Source: ZC4RG20 sp963782445
GTDB taxonomy: Bacteria > Pseudomonadota > Gammaproteobacteria > Steroidobacterales > Rariloculaceae
Direction of reading: 5' to 3'
DNA length: 64,000 nt
Assembly: GCA_963782445.1 (NCBI GenBank)
Contig: CAWAJM010000001.1
Location: 3,038,001-3,102,000, forward strand
Positions 17,230-26,161 of this stretch are shown here, one piece after another; within the stretch, counting starts at the first letter, position 1, and every line of letters begins with the position of its first letter. The position numbers and the translations under genes are program-made. The notes below the pieces were generated by a model. It had not been told where the DNA came from and ran no database searches. It worked only from the letters and a program-made list of their open reading frames with translations.

Positions 17230-18816
17230 CTAGTCCGCGCCGCCCTCCATCTTCCGGAACAGCTCATCGAACAGCTCGAGCTTCGCCGGCGAGGGGATCT
17301 GCTCGACAGCGGGCTGCGCCTTGAGCACCATGACGCGGCCCTTGTCTACGTTCTTGAACGCCGGCCATCGCGGCAGACCCGGGCCGTTCGGATCGCCCGT
17401 CTTCGCGAAGTTTGTCCAGTACGAGGACATGAGCCCGGCGACCTTCTGATCGGGCGCAGAAGCCTTGGCCTTGACCGGATCGCTGTTATCCGGATACAGC
17501 GGCAGTTTGCCCAGATTGTCGAACACATAAGGCAGCTCGGAGGCGTGCGTCGCGCCGCGATACGGCTGCCCTTCCTGGCCAGGCGGGTTTTGCGCAAAGT
17601 AGTAGACGTAAGCCGCCTGGCCCTTCTCGGCCTGATAGTTCGCGTATACACGCATTAGCCAGGCTGCGCCGTCGCGAAAGACGGCCTGTGCCGACTTCGC
17701 GGCCTCGGCGTCCGTATCCGCCGAGTACTGCTTGAAGAATGCGCCGGCCAGATTGCCCCAGCGTGCGCTCTGCTGTTTCTTGAACTGCTCGGCGTTCGCC
17801 CCACGGCCGCCGAAGAACGAGCCTTCGTCTTTGTTGGAACCGACGAGCACGTCGACGGGCTGCTGGTTGCCCTGCTCAAAGACCTGCGTCACGTCCTTGG
17901 GGATGACATAACCGTCGACGATCATGCCGGCGCCGCGCAGCTTCTTGGCGACCTCCTCAGCCGGCAGCTTGCGAAGCGCCGCCGCCGTCTCGGCACCGAT
18001 GGCCTGCGCCTCCTTGGCGCCAGCCCGCTCGGCCTGCTCGAGCCTGCGCATGCGGCCCGGCCCGAGCCCCATCCAGGCGCCGCTCTCGGAGATCGCACGC
18101 TTGAACAGTCCCGCCGACTGCGGGGAGCCGACGAGCGCCGCGATCGCCATCGCGCCCGCCGATTGCCCGAATACCGTGACGTTGCCGGGGTCGCCGCCGA
18201 AGCCGGCGATATTGCGCTGCACCCAGCGCAACGAAGCCAGCATGTCCATGAGGCCGTAGTCGCCCGAGGCGTGATGGGCCGACTCCTTCGTCAGCGCGGG
18301 GTGCGCGAAAAAGCCGAACGCTCCGAGCCGGTAGTTCATCGTGACGACGATGACGCCCTTCTTGGCGAGGTTCGTGCCGTCGTAGAGCGGGATCGAGCCC
18401 GCCCCCTGGCTGAACGCCCCGCCGTAGATGTAGACCATGACCGGCAGCTTGGCCGCGGGCGAGCTCGCGGGCGTCCAGACGTTGAGATAGAGGCAGTCCT
18501 CGCTCGCCGTCGGGCCGTCGGGCAGCAGCGCGATGTTCGTGTAGCCGCGGCCGCCGGCCGGCTGCAGGCAGACATGGCCGTAATCGTCCGCCGGCCGCAC
18601 GCCCTGCCACGTGGGCGCGGGCTGCGGCGCCTTCCAGCGCAGATCGCCGACGGGCGGCGCCGCGAACGGGATACCTTTGAACACGGCAACCGCGTTCTCG
18701 ACCTTGCCGGACACGGCCCCCGAATCGAGCATCACGGGATCGGAGATGGCCGCCGCCGCGGACCCGGCCGCGGCGGCGAGCATGCTGCCGAGGAGCAGCG
18801 CAGACGCTTTTCTCAT
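17230..18816 (-). CDS. secreted carboxylesterase, type B
   Basis: A 528-residue alpha/beta-hydrolase. The signal peptide ends SAAAAISDP. Family markers in order: VAVFKGIPFAAPPVGDLRW, EDCLYLNVWTP, VYIYGGAFSQGAG (oxyanion hole), nucleophile Ser219 in VFGQSAGAMA, the Glu region near NKDEGSFF, and the catalytic His in GATHASELPYVFDN. It would hydrolyse esters in the periplasm or outside. Its ATG overlaps the TAA of the upstream gene (TAATG), so it is translated with the 18816-19890 gene. Substrate is unknown; neighbouring quinoproteins suggest a shared catabolic theme. Confidence 0.9.
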   Translation of the reverse strand: MRKASALLLGSMLAAAAGSAAAAISDPVMLDSGAVSGKVENAVAVFKGIPFAAPPVGDLRWKAPQPAPTWQGVRPADDYGHVCLQPAGGRGYTNIALLPDGPTASEDCLYLNVWTPASSPAAKLPVMVYIYGGAFSQGAGSIPLYDGTNLAKKGVIVVTMNYRLGAFGFFAHPALTKESAHHASGDYGLMDMLASLRWVQRNIAGFGGDPGNVTVFGQSAGAMAIAALVGSPQSAGLFKRAISESGAWMGLGPGRMRRLEQAERAGAKEAQAIGAETAAALRKLPAEEVAKKLRGAGMIVDGYVIPKDVTQVFEQGNQQPVDVLVGSNKDEGSFFGGRGANAEQFKKQQSARWGNLAGAFFKQYSADTDAEAAKSAQAVFRDGAAWLMRVYANYQAEKGQAAYVYYFAQNPPGQEGQPYRGATHASELPYVFDNLGKLPLYPDNSDPVKAKASAPDQKVAGLMSSYWTNFAKTGDPNGPGLPRWPAFKNVDKGRVMVLKAQPAVEQIPSPAKLELFDELFRKMEGGAD

Positions 18817-19890
18817 TATTGGCTGGACCCCTGGCCCTTCTGGTTCTTATCCGCGTCCGGATGAGCGCGCGCGTAGCGCGAGGTCACGATGTAATTGCGG
18901 ATCTGCTCGTCGCCCTCGGCGCAGGCGTACTCGAACATCCGATACTCCGGGTTCCGATGCCAGGTATAGGCGGCCGTCCACGGCTGCTTGAGATCGACGG
19001 GATCGGAAACCGTGATGGAGTACTTCATGTCCCGGTCGCTGATGCGCGTGAAGCGCTCCTCGATATGCGTCTTCGTGCTCTCGGGGATACTCATTCTCGG
19101 CGAGCCGATCGTCCCGATGTTGGTCATGCCCGGCACGCCGTTGAAGTTGTCCGTATCGACGACGAGCGTGTTGCCCTCCCAGTGGCCGCGCGAAGCGCCG
19201 AGCCACTGCTTGATGGCCGGATCCAGCGGCTTCGCGTCGATCGGAACGATGCGGGCCTCGTGAATCATCTCCAGGCGAATTACCACGTAACCGGGCGCCT
19301 GGACGATCTGGATCCCATTGTTGTAGTGCATAGGGAACATCGAGGCCGGCAGGCCGCGCGTGATGCAGCGGTCCCAGGTGTCGAAATCCGTGGGCTTGTC
19401 CCAGACCTTGCGGAACCAGCTGCTGCCCATGGTCTTCGACTTTTCCTTGGCGGCCTCGGTCAGCTCGGGGAACTGGCCGTCCTGGGGCTCGACGATGAAC
19501 GAATTCCGCCGCTTGGCCTTGCCGGCCTCGTCCCAATGGCCCATGCCGATCTTGTTGTTCGCGTTCTCCTTCGCGTAACGCTCGCGCAGCTTCTCGTCAC
19601 GCGCCTGGAGCTTGGCGTACTCAGCATCCGTGATATAGGGCGAATCGCCGTATTTCTTTGGCCGGATCAGTGGCGTGCCGGCCCAATCGCCGATGGGCCA
19701 CATGCCGGCGATGTCCGGGGCGCCCCACGCCGTCTTCGGCTGCTGCCAGTGCTCGGTATTGCCGACGGTCTGAGGATCGAGATTGAGCTGCTTCCAGAAC
19801 GTCCTTCGCCGACGCCGGCGCGGCGACCGTCAGCAGCGCGGCGGCCACGCCCGCCGCTGCGGCGCCGAGGCCGAGAATTCGTTGGTTCAT
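18816..19890 (-). pseudogene. secreted protein of the GHW-x-G-x-TLVV family, one +1 frameshift
   Basis: After correcting one base, this is a 357-residue exported protein with a signal peptide ending APASAKD, then WKQLNLDPQTVGNTEHWQ and IAGMWPIGDWAGTPL. The diagnostic part is SRGHWEGNTLVVDTDNFNG followed by HIEERFTRISDRDMKYSITV. It is a distant paralogue of the protein at 22107-22949, which has NGHWDGDTLVVETTGFNG and VTERFKLMDPSHIDYQATI. The family is widespread in secreted repertoires of Acidobacteria and some Gammaproteobacteria but has no assigned function. The break is at 19797-19803 (GAACGTC on the plus strand). Start ATG 19890 has GGAGGG ahead of it. Cotranscribed with the carboxylesterase. 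Confidence 0.75.
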
Positions 19891-20027
19891 CGAAGACCCT
19901 CCAGTAAATCGCATAGCTTGATTCGAGGCTCCCCCTCGCTCTAAGGTTCGAGTATACGCGCTCAATCGAGAGAGGGTCGAGCAACCCACGGGGCGCGAAA
20001 ACGCCTTCTCAGAAATCTAAAGGTTAC

Positions 20028-20056
20028 TTGACGTTGGTGGCGGTGTATCGTACCCA
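20028..20056 (+). promoter_or_regulatory. putative sigma-70 promoter
   Basis: TTGACG at 20028-20033 and TACCCA at 20051-20056, 17 bases apart, lie 30 bases upstream of the ATG at 20086. The -10 box is weak. Confidence 0.35.
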
Positions 20057-20085
20057 ACCGACTGAATTTCTAGGCGGGAGCACAA

Positions 20086-22074
20086 ATGAAGCTTATTCGT
20101 GGAATCGCTGCGGCCGGCGCGCTTGCGGCCGGCGCCGGGCTCGCCGCCCAGGTGCTGGCCCAGACCGGGACGGACCGGGCGTCTTTCGGCAATGACAGCG
20201 TCATGCCGGCGGGCGATTGGCGCACCATCAATCGCGACCTCGCGGCGACCCGCTACTCGCCGCTCAATCAAATTAACAGCGAGAACGTCTCCAAGCTGAA
20301 ACAGGTGTGGTCGTTCAAGCTGAACGGCGGCTCGGAGGCCGTCCCGATCGTCGTCGACGGCACGATGTACGTCACGAGCGGCGACCGCGTCGTCGCCATG
20401 AACGGCGACACGGGGAAAGAGGTCTGGGCCTACACGCTGCCGAAGCAGGCGCCCGCCGGCTCCGGGCCCGCCGTCGACGCCGACAGCGCCAGCCGCTTCC
20501 CGGGCCTCATCCAGCGGGCGCGCGTGTCGAATCGCGGCGTGAGCTATTGGCCCGGCGACGCGGACCACGCCCCCCGCATCGTGTTCATGGCCGGTTCGCT
20601 GCTCGTCGCCGTCGACGCGGCAACGGGCCGGCCCGCAGCCGGGTTCGGCCACGACGGCATAGTGGACGTGGGCGTTTCGTACCGCGGCACGCCGACGGTC
20701 TACCGCAACATCGTCGAGATCGGCGCATCGGTCAACGAGCTGCCGGAAGGCGATGCGGGCAACCCCCGCGCCTTCGACGCGGTCACGGGCAAGAAGCTCT
20801 GGGAATTCCAAACCGTGCCGAAGCCCGGCCAGCCCTACAACGACACATGGGGCAACGGTTGGAAAGACCGCTCGGGCACGAACCAATGGGCGTTCATGGC
20901 ACCCGTCGATGCCGAGCGCGGCATCATGTATCTGCCGATCGGCAATCCGTCGCCGAACTACTACGGCGGCACGCGCCCGGGCGCCAACGTCTACGGCAAT
21001 TCGATCGTCGCGGTCGACGCCGAGACGGGCAAATACCTGTGGCACTTCCAGGAAGTGCATCACGACCTTTGGGACATCGACATGCCGAACGGGGGCGCCC
21101 TCTTCAACGTCGTCGAGGACGGCAAGCGCGAGCCCGTCATCGCGCAGGTCGGCAAGTCGAGCCTGCTGTTCGTGCTGAATCGCGAGACCGGCGTGCCGGT
21201 CCACAAGGTCGTCGAGCGGCCCGTGCCCAAGGGCGACGTGCCGGGCGAGTACTACTCTCCGACGCAGCCGTTCCCGGTCGCGCCGCCGCCCTTGAGCCGC
21301 ATGAGCTTCACGCCCGAGGACCTCGTCACGGCTGCCGATACGACGCCGGCGCACGCCAAGGCCTGCCGGGAATTCATGGCGCGCAGCGGCGGCTTCTACA
21401 ACGCCGGGCCTTTCACGCCGTTCATGTACCATAAGGCCGGCGATCCGCCGAAATCGACGATACAGTTCCCCGGCGGCACGGGCGGTGTCAACTGGGGCGG
21501 CATGGCCGTCGACCCCAACAAGGGCATGATCTACGTCAACGCCCACAGTACCTCGCTCGTGGGCTGGGTCGAGAAGAAGGACCCCAACAAGACCTACAGC
21601 TTCGATGCCCCGGGCTCGAAACAGGCCTACGACCGCGCGAGCATTCTCGGCGTCGGCCCGTTCTTCAGCTTCGTCGCGCCCGTGAGCGGAAAATTCGACG
21701 ACCAGGGCCGCGCCGTCGGGCCTACGCTGCCCTGCGAGAAGCCGCCCTGGGCGCGGCTCATTGCGGTCGACGCGAACACCGGGCAGATAGCCTGGGCGTC
21801 GACACTCGGGCTCAACACGCTGCTGCCGAAGGGCAAGCAGCTCGTCGGCAACGCGGGCAGCGCGGGCCCGACCGTCACGGGGGGCGGTCTCGTGTTCGTG
21901 GGCGCGACGAACGACCACCGCTTCCGCGCCTTCGACGCGCGTACCGGCAAAGAGCTGTGGGAGGCTAAAATCGACAAGAACGCCAACGCGAACCCGATGA
22001 GCTACCAGGGCCGCAGCGGCAGGCAGTACGTGGCGATCGTGGCCGGCGATACGGTCGACGTTTTTGCACTCTGA
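20086..22074 (+). CDS. PQQ-dependent dehydrogenase (quinoprotein), second copy
   Basis: A 662-residue periplasmic quinoprotein with a signal peptide ending QVLAQTG. It opens with GDWRTINRDLAATRYSPLNQ, a standard start for this family. Propeller repeats include AMNGDTGKEVWAY, AVDAETGKYLWHFQ and AFDARTGKELWEA, with VHHDLWDIDMPNGG and PSPNYYGG as further markers. No haem motif is present. It is related to the protein at 14024-16084 but clearly diverged. GGGAG lies before the ATG. It leads a three-gene cluster with the GHW-family protein (32 bases on) and the DUF6152 protein, suggesting one periplasmic system. Substrate unknown. Confidence 0.88.
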   Translation: MKLIRGIAAAGALAAGAGLAAQVLAQTGTDRASFGNDSVMPAGDWRTINRDLAATRYSPLNQINSENVSKLKQVWSFKLNGGSEAVPIVVDGTMYVTSGDRVVAMNGDTGKEVWAYTLPKQAPAGSGPAVDADSASRFPGLIQRARVSNRGVSYWPGDADHAPRIVFMAGSLLVAVDAATGRPAAGFGHDGIVDVGVSYRGTPTVYRNIVEIGASVNELPEGDAGNPRAFDAVTGKKLWEFQTVPKPGQPYNDTWGNGWKDRSGTNQWAFMAPVDAERGIMYLPIGNPSPNYYGGTRPGANVYGNSIVAVDAETGKYLWHFQEVHHDLWDIDMPNGGALFNVVEDGKREPVIAQVGKSSLLFVLNRETGVPVHKVVERPVPKGDVPGEYYSPTQPFPVAPPPLSRMSFTPEDLVTAADTTPAHAKACREFMARSGGFYNAGPFTPFMYHKAGDPPKSTIQFPGGTGGVNWGGMAVDPNKGMIYVNAHSTSLVGWVEKKDPNKTYSFDAPGSKQAYDRASILGVGPFFSFVAPVSGKFDDQGRAVGPTLPCEKPPWARLIAVDANTGQIAWASTLGLNTLLPKGKQLVGNAGSAGPTVTGGGLVFVGATNDHRFRAFDARTGKELWEAKIDKNANANPMSYQGRSGRQYVAIVAGDTVDVFAL

Positions 22075-22106
22075 TCCGGGACTTCAAGACAGAGGAGAGT
22101 TAGGAA

Positions 22107-22949
22107 ATGCAGTATCGATTGACGGCTGTGGCGGCAGCCGTGGCGGCGGCGACCGCGCTGACCGCCGGTGCCGGCACGGCCCAGGCGCAAGAGAAGAATC
22201 GGCCGGCACGCATCATGGGGCACCCGAACTTCAACGGCATCTGGCAATCCATGAACACGGCGTACTGGAACCTCGAGGCACACTCGGCACAGGCGCTCGA
22301 CGAGTTCTGGAAGCTCGGTGCGCTCGGTGCCATTCCGGCCGGTCAGGGCGTCGTCGAGGGCGGCACGATCCCGTACAAGCCCGAAGCGCTCAAGAAGCGC
22401 GACGAGAACCGCAAGAACTGGGCGGCCGAGGACCCCGTCGTCAAGTGCTACATGCCGGGCATCCCGCGCGCCCAGTATCAGCCCTTCCCGTTCCAGATCT
22501 TCCAGGGGAACCAGCCGGACATCCTCATCGTCTACTCGTTCGCGACCACGAATCGCGTCATAAACATCGCCGATCAGAGCCCGCCGCCCATCAAGACCTG
22601 GATGGGCAAGTCGAACGGCCACTGGGACGGCGACACGCTCGTCGTCGAAACGACCGGCTTCAACGGCAAGACCTGGCTCGACCGCTCGGGCAACTACCTG
22701 AGCGACGACGCGAAAGTCACGGAACGTTTCAAGCTCATGGACCCGAGCCACATCGACTACCAGGCCACGATCGACGATCCCAAGACGTTCACGAAGCCCT
22801 GGACGATCGAGATGCCGCTGTATCGGGACATGACGCCCGGCGCGCGCCTGCTCGAGTACAAATGCGTTCCATTCACCGACAACCTGCTGTACCACGACCT
22901 GCTGACGACGGCCCCCGGCAAGGGCAGCAATACGGATCAGAACAACTGA
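22107..22949 (+). CDS. secreted protein of the GHW-x-G-x-TLVV family
   Basis: A 280-residue exported protein with a signal peptide ending GTAQAQE. The mature part starts NRPARIMGHPNFNGIWQSMN, then VVKCYMPGIPRAQYQPFPF, SNGHWDGDTLVVETTGFNG, and ends DNLLYHDLLTT. It shares the central GHW[ED]G-x-TLVV[ED]T block with the protein at 18816-19890. No catalytic motif is known; conserved Trp, His and acidic residues could bind a ligand. It lies between a quinoprotein and a DUF6152 protein, so a role in binding or processing the quinoprotein's substrate is a reasonable guess. Confidence 0.75.
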   Translation: MQYRLTAVAAAVAAATALTAGAGTAQAQEKNRPARIMGHPNFNGIWQSMNTAYWNLEAHSAQALDEFWKLGALGAIPAGQGVVEGGTIPYKPEALKKRDENRKNWAAEDPVVKCYMPGIPRAQYQPFPFQIFQGNQPDILIVYSFATTNRVINIADQSPPPIKTWMGKSNGHWDGDTLVVETTGFNGKTWLDRSGNYLSDDAKVTERFKLMDPSHIDYQATIDDPKTFTKPWTIEMPLYRDMTPGARLLEYKCVPFTDNLLYHDLLTTAPGKGSNTDQNN

Positions 22950-23169
22950 GGCGCCGTTCCCGGAGGGGGGCTCTCGCCCTCCTCTCGGATTACCGAAATG
23001 GCCCGAAAGGGCGGGCAACGTTAAACTTTCTTGATGAAATCGAGCGCGGCAGCCCGTTTTTGCTCCGGAACCGCCTCCTCCCCGAGCAGTCTAAATTCGC
23101 AGCAAAGGGAGGTCCGCAGCGGTGGGCTGCCGGGCAATATTTGAATACGCTAGACAGGAGACCTAATCC

Positions 23170-23583
23170 ATGCGAATGAAGCTTCTCAGTATTGTCTCGG
23201 GAGCAGGACTGTTCATGGCTGCGGCCATGCCGGCGTTCGCGCATCACTCTTTCGGCGCAGAGTTCGACATTCATAAGCCCGTCGATCTGCACGGCACTGT
23301 CACGGAGTTCGAGTGGACGAATCCGCACTCGTGGCTTCACCTGGACGTGAAGGCGCCGGACGGCACGGTTCAGCACTGGAAGGTCGAAGGCGGCGCCCCG
23401 AGCCCGCTGCTGCGCCGCGGCTGGACCCAGAACACGCTCGTGCCCGGCCAAGACGTCATCGTCAAGGGCTTCCAGGCCAAGGACGGTTCGTTCCGCGCCA
23501 ATGCGCAGGACATCGTGTTCCCGAACGGTAAGAAGATGTTCTTCGGCACGACGCGTCAGCACGCCGACGACTCGGCCGACTAG
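23170..23583 (+). CDS. DUF6152 family small periplasmic protein
   Basis: A 137-residue protein. The signal peptide ends MPAFA, and the natural cleavage after Ala24 leaves a mature N-terminus of His-His (HHSFGAEFDIHKPVDL). The rest is a compact beta domain with HGTVTEFEWTNPHSWLHLDV, TVQHWKVEGG and PGQDVIVKGFQAKDGSF. The AHHSF start and the NPHSW segment are family hallmarks. Function is not established; an N-terminal histidine on a secreted protein is what copper histidine-brace proteins show, which makes metal binding worth testing. It stands 220 bases behind the GHW-family gene and is followed by a terminator. Confidence 0.82.
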   Translation: MRMKLLSIVSGAGLFMAAAMPAFAHHSFGAEFDIHKPVDLHGTVTEFEWTNPHSWLHLDVKAPDGTVQHWKVEGGAPSPLLRRGWTQNTLVPGQDVIVKGFQAKDGSFRANAQDIVFPNGKKMFFGTTRQHADDSAD

Positions 23584-23625
23584 GCCCAGCAGCGCGGGGC
23601 GCGCTTCGCGCCTCGAGCGGCAGTC

Positions 23626-23686
23626 GAGCTCCCGGCTTCCGGCCTCTCTCGTCAAGAGGTTTCGGGGGCCGGGAGCTTCGCTTTTT
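23626..23686 (+). terminator. intrinsic terminator after DUF6152 gene
   Basis: AGCTCCCGGC at 23627-23636 pairs with GCCGGGAGCT at 23668-23677. An inner CCTCT/AGAGG stem lies inside, and TTTTT follows at 23682-23686. It separates the quinoprotein cluster from the aldolase operon. Confidence 0.7.
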
Positions 23687-23830
23687 GAGCGCTCTCTCTC
23701 GCCGTTTCCGCGGCCCGCTCGCCCCCGCCCCCGGCGGGACAATCCGCTGTCGATCCAGTATATTGTCCGAATGCGTGCTTTCGGTTCCGAAAGTCACGCC
23801 CGTCCCGCGCGCCTTAAGGAGAGGATCGAG

Positions 23831-24709
23831 ATGCCGCTCGTTAACCTGAAACCCGTTCTGGCCGAGGCGAAGTCCAAGGGGTACGCCGTCGCGGCCTTCA
23901 ATCCCGTCGACTACGCCTCGATGAAGGCCATGATCAAGGCGGCCGAAGAACTCAATGCCCCGGTCATCATTCAAACTTCGGCCAAGACCATCAAATACTA
24001 TGGGCACGCGGCCCTCGTGGGCTGGATGCGGGAGCTCGCTGCCGATTCGCCGATCCCGGCCGTGCTGCACCTCGACCACGGCAAGGATTTCGACATGATC
24101 CGCACCTGTGTCGAGATGGGCTGGACCTCCGTCATGATCGACGCCTCGGACCATCCGTTCGAGAAGAACCTCGAGATGTCGCGCCGCGTCGTCGACCTCG
24201 CGACGAAGGCCGGCGTCGGCGTCGAGGCCGAGATCGGCCAGATTCTCGGCGTCGAAGACGACATGGTCGTGACCGAGGAGGAGTCTCACCTTACGGACCC
24301 GAACGAGGCGGAGCGCTTCTGCCGGGAGCTCGATCTCGCGGCCTTCGCGGCCGCCATCGGCACGGCGCACGGCTATTACAAGGGCGAGCCCAAGGTTGCA
24401 TTCGATCTCATCGCCGAGATCAACAAGCGCACGAACACACCGATGGCGCTGCACGGCGGCACGGGGCTGTCCGACGAAGTCATCCGGCGCTGCATCGAGA
24501 TCGGCTGCGCCAAAATCAACATCTCGACGAACTTGAAGCACGTCTTCATCGACAGCTTCGCCGACTACCATCGCGAGAACCCGAAGGACTACGAGCCGCT
24601 GCGCGTGCTCGGCGCGCAGTTCGAGGCGCTAAAGAACCTGTTCAAGCAGAAGATTTCGCAATTCGGCGGCGCCAGCCGGGGCGCGGAAGTGCTGGCCAAG
24701 GTCGCCTGA
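23831..24709 (+). CDS. class II ketose-bisphosphate aldolase
   Basis: A 292-residue zinc-dependent aldolase of the fructose/tagatose-bisphosphate type, which reversibly splits a ketose bisphosphate to dihydroxyacetone phosphate and an aldehyde. Motifs: FNPVDYASMKAMIKAAEE, VLHLDHGKD (catalytic Asp and zinc His), GVEAEIGQI (zinc Glu), IGTAHGYYKG (zinc His), LHGGTGLSDE (phosphate/zinc His) and KINISTN. The AAGGAGAGG site before the ATG fixes the start. It heads an operon with a CbbY-like phosphatase, DhaL, DhaK and a Gph-like phosphatase. Dihydroxyacetone phosphate links it to DhaKL. The exact sugar cannot be read from sequence. Confidence 0.88.
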   Translation: MPLVNLKPVLAEAKSKGYAVAAFNPVDYASMKAMIKAAEELNAPVIIQTSAKTIKYYGHAALVGWMRELAADSPIPAVLHLDHGKDFDMIRTCVEMGWTSVMIDASDHPFEKNLEMSRRVVDLATKAGVGVEAEIGQILGVEDDMVVTEEESHLTDPNEAERFCRELDLAAFAAAIGTAHGYYKGEPKVAFDLIAEINKRTNTPMALHGGTGLSDEVIRRCIEIGCAKINISTNLKHVFIDSFADYHRENPKDYEPLRVLGAQFEALKNLFKQKISQFGGASRGAEVLAKVA

Positions 24710-24719
24710 CGCCGACGCG

Positions 24720-25439
24720 ATGAAGGCTTTAATTTTCGACTGCGACGGTGTCCTGGTCGACACCGAAAGAGACGGTCACCGCGTCGCGTTCAACCGCACG
24801 TTCTCCGAATTCGGTCTCGACACCTTTTGGGACGTCGAGCGCTACCGCAAGCTCCTCAAGGTCGCGGGCGGCAAGGAGCGCATGCGCGCTCATTTCCAGG
24901 AGGTCGGCTGGCCGGCCGGCACGACGAACGTCGACGCGTTCGTCGCCGATCTGCACAAGCGCAAGACCGAAATTTTCATGGGTCTGGTCGCGAGCGGGCA
25001 GTTGCCGCTGCGCTCCGGGATCCTCCGCATCGTCGACGAAGCGAACGCAGCGGGCGTTCGGCTCGGCGTCTGCACAACGTCGAACGCGAGATCCGTCGAC
25101 GGCGTGCTCGATCTCATGGGGCCGGAGCGCAAGGCCAGATTCGAGTTCGTGCTGGCCGGCAACGTCGTCTCGCGCAAGAAGCCGGACCCGGAAATCTACC
25201 TGCTCGCGCGGCAGCGTCTCGGTCTGGAGGGCGCCGACTGCGTCGTCATCGAGGACAGCCGCAATGGGCTGCTTTCCGCACTCGGCGCGGACATGAACGT
25301 CCTGATCACGACGAGCACGTATACGACGGACGAGGACTTCGAAGGCGCGGCGAGGGTCGTGCCCGAGCTCGGCGATCCGCCGAACGCGCTCGTGAGCCTC
25401 GCGGACCTCGAGTCCTTGGCCGCACACGGAGCGGCCTGA
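24720..25439 (+). CDS. CbbY-like HAD phosphatase
   Basis: A 239-residue HAD-superfamily enzyme. Motif I is FDCDGVLVDTE; motif II lies near GVCTTSNARS; motif III is the Lys of SRKKPDPEIY with VIEDSRNG as motif IV. The stretch DTFWDVERYRKLLKVAGGKERM is the hallmark of CbbY proteins, whose characterised members remove the 1-phosphate of xylulose-1,5-bisphosphate, a dead-end inhibitor of Rubisco. No Rubisco gene is in the window, so the substrate here may be another sugar bisphosphate made by the adjacent aldolase. It starts 10 bases after the aldolase stop. Confidence 0.85.
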   Translation: MKALIFDCDGVLVDTERDGHRVAFNRTFSEFGLDTFWDVERYRKLLKVAGGKERMRAHFQEVGWPAGTTNVDAFVADLHKRKTEIFMGLVASGQLPLRSGILRIVDEANAAGVRLGVCTTSNARSVDGVLDLMGPERKARFEFVLAGNVVSRKKPDPEIYLLARQRLGLEGADCVVIEDSRNGLLSALGADMNVLITTSTYTTDEDFEGAARVVPELGDPPNALVSLADLESLAAHGAA

Positions 25440-25463
25440 AGCCCCTCTCTGGAGAACCAGTCA

Positions 25464-26129
25464 ATGAAAGAGATCACGCTCGAGGATGTCGAAGTCGCGA
25501 TCAAGACGATCGCCGACACGGCGCTGCGGAACGAAAAGTACTTTTCGGAGCTCGACTCCGCGGCCGGCGATGCCGACTTCGGCGTCTCCCTAGCCTCCGG
25601 CTTCAAAGTCGTCAAGAACGATTGGGATACGCTCGACCGCAGCTCGATCGGCAGCCTGCTGCTCAAGATCAGCATGATCATCAGCCGCCACGTCGGCGGC
25701 TGCTCGGGTCCCATCTGGGGCACGGGCTTCATGCGTGCAGCCATGCTCTCGAAGGACAAATCGAGCGTCACGCTCGAGGAGCTCGAAAAGATGCTGACCT
25801 CGGCGATCGAAGGCATCCAGCAGCGCGGCGGCGCCGTGGCCGGCGACAAGACGCTGCTCGACGCGCTCCTGCCCGTGCGCGACACGCTCAAGGCGTACGA
25901 GGGCAAGCCGGACGCCGATCCGCGCGAGGTCCTGCGCGAAGCGACGCGCGCGGCGACCGATGCCATCGAAAATACCCGCGACTGGGTCGCCCGGCGCGGC
26001 CGCCAATCGTTCACGGGCGATCGCAGCAGGGGCACGCTCGACCCCGGCATCGTCGCCGTCGCAACTATGCTCAACGACCTCTGCAAGGAAGTCGGCATCG
26101 AGACCGAAAGCCTGGCAGCAGGCAAATAA
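25464..26129 (+). CDS. dhaL: dihydroxyacetone kinase subunit L, ADP/ATP-binding
   Basis: A 221-residue DhaL protein. The nucleotide/Mg site is LDSAAGDADFG at about residues 29-39, followed by GGCSGPIWG, VAGDKTLLDALLP and GDRSRGTLDPGIVAV, all in the family order. DhaL carries the nucleotide that phosphorylates the substrate held by DhaK. The Cys and Trp in GGCSGPIWG differ from the usual GGTSGPLYG-like sequence and hint at an unusual member. There is no DhaM PTS subunit in the window, so phosphate donor (ATP or PTS) is uncertain. A GGAGAA site precedes the ATG. Confidence 0.88.
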   Translation: MKEITLEDVEVAIKTIADTALRNEKYFSELDSAAGDADFGVSLASGFKVVKNDWDTLDRSSIGSLLLKISMIISRHVGGCSGPIWGTGFMRAAMLSKDKSSVTLEELEKMLTSAIEGIQQRGGAVAGDKTLLDALLPVRDTLKAYEGKPDADPREVLREATRAATDAIENTRDWVARRGRQSFTGDRSRGTLDPGIVAVATMLNDLCKEVGIETESLAAGK

Positions 26130-26161
26130 CCATTCAGAAAACGACTTGGGGGCCTCACAAA

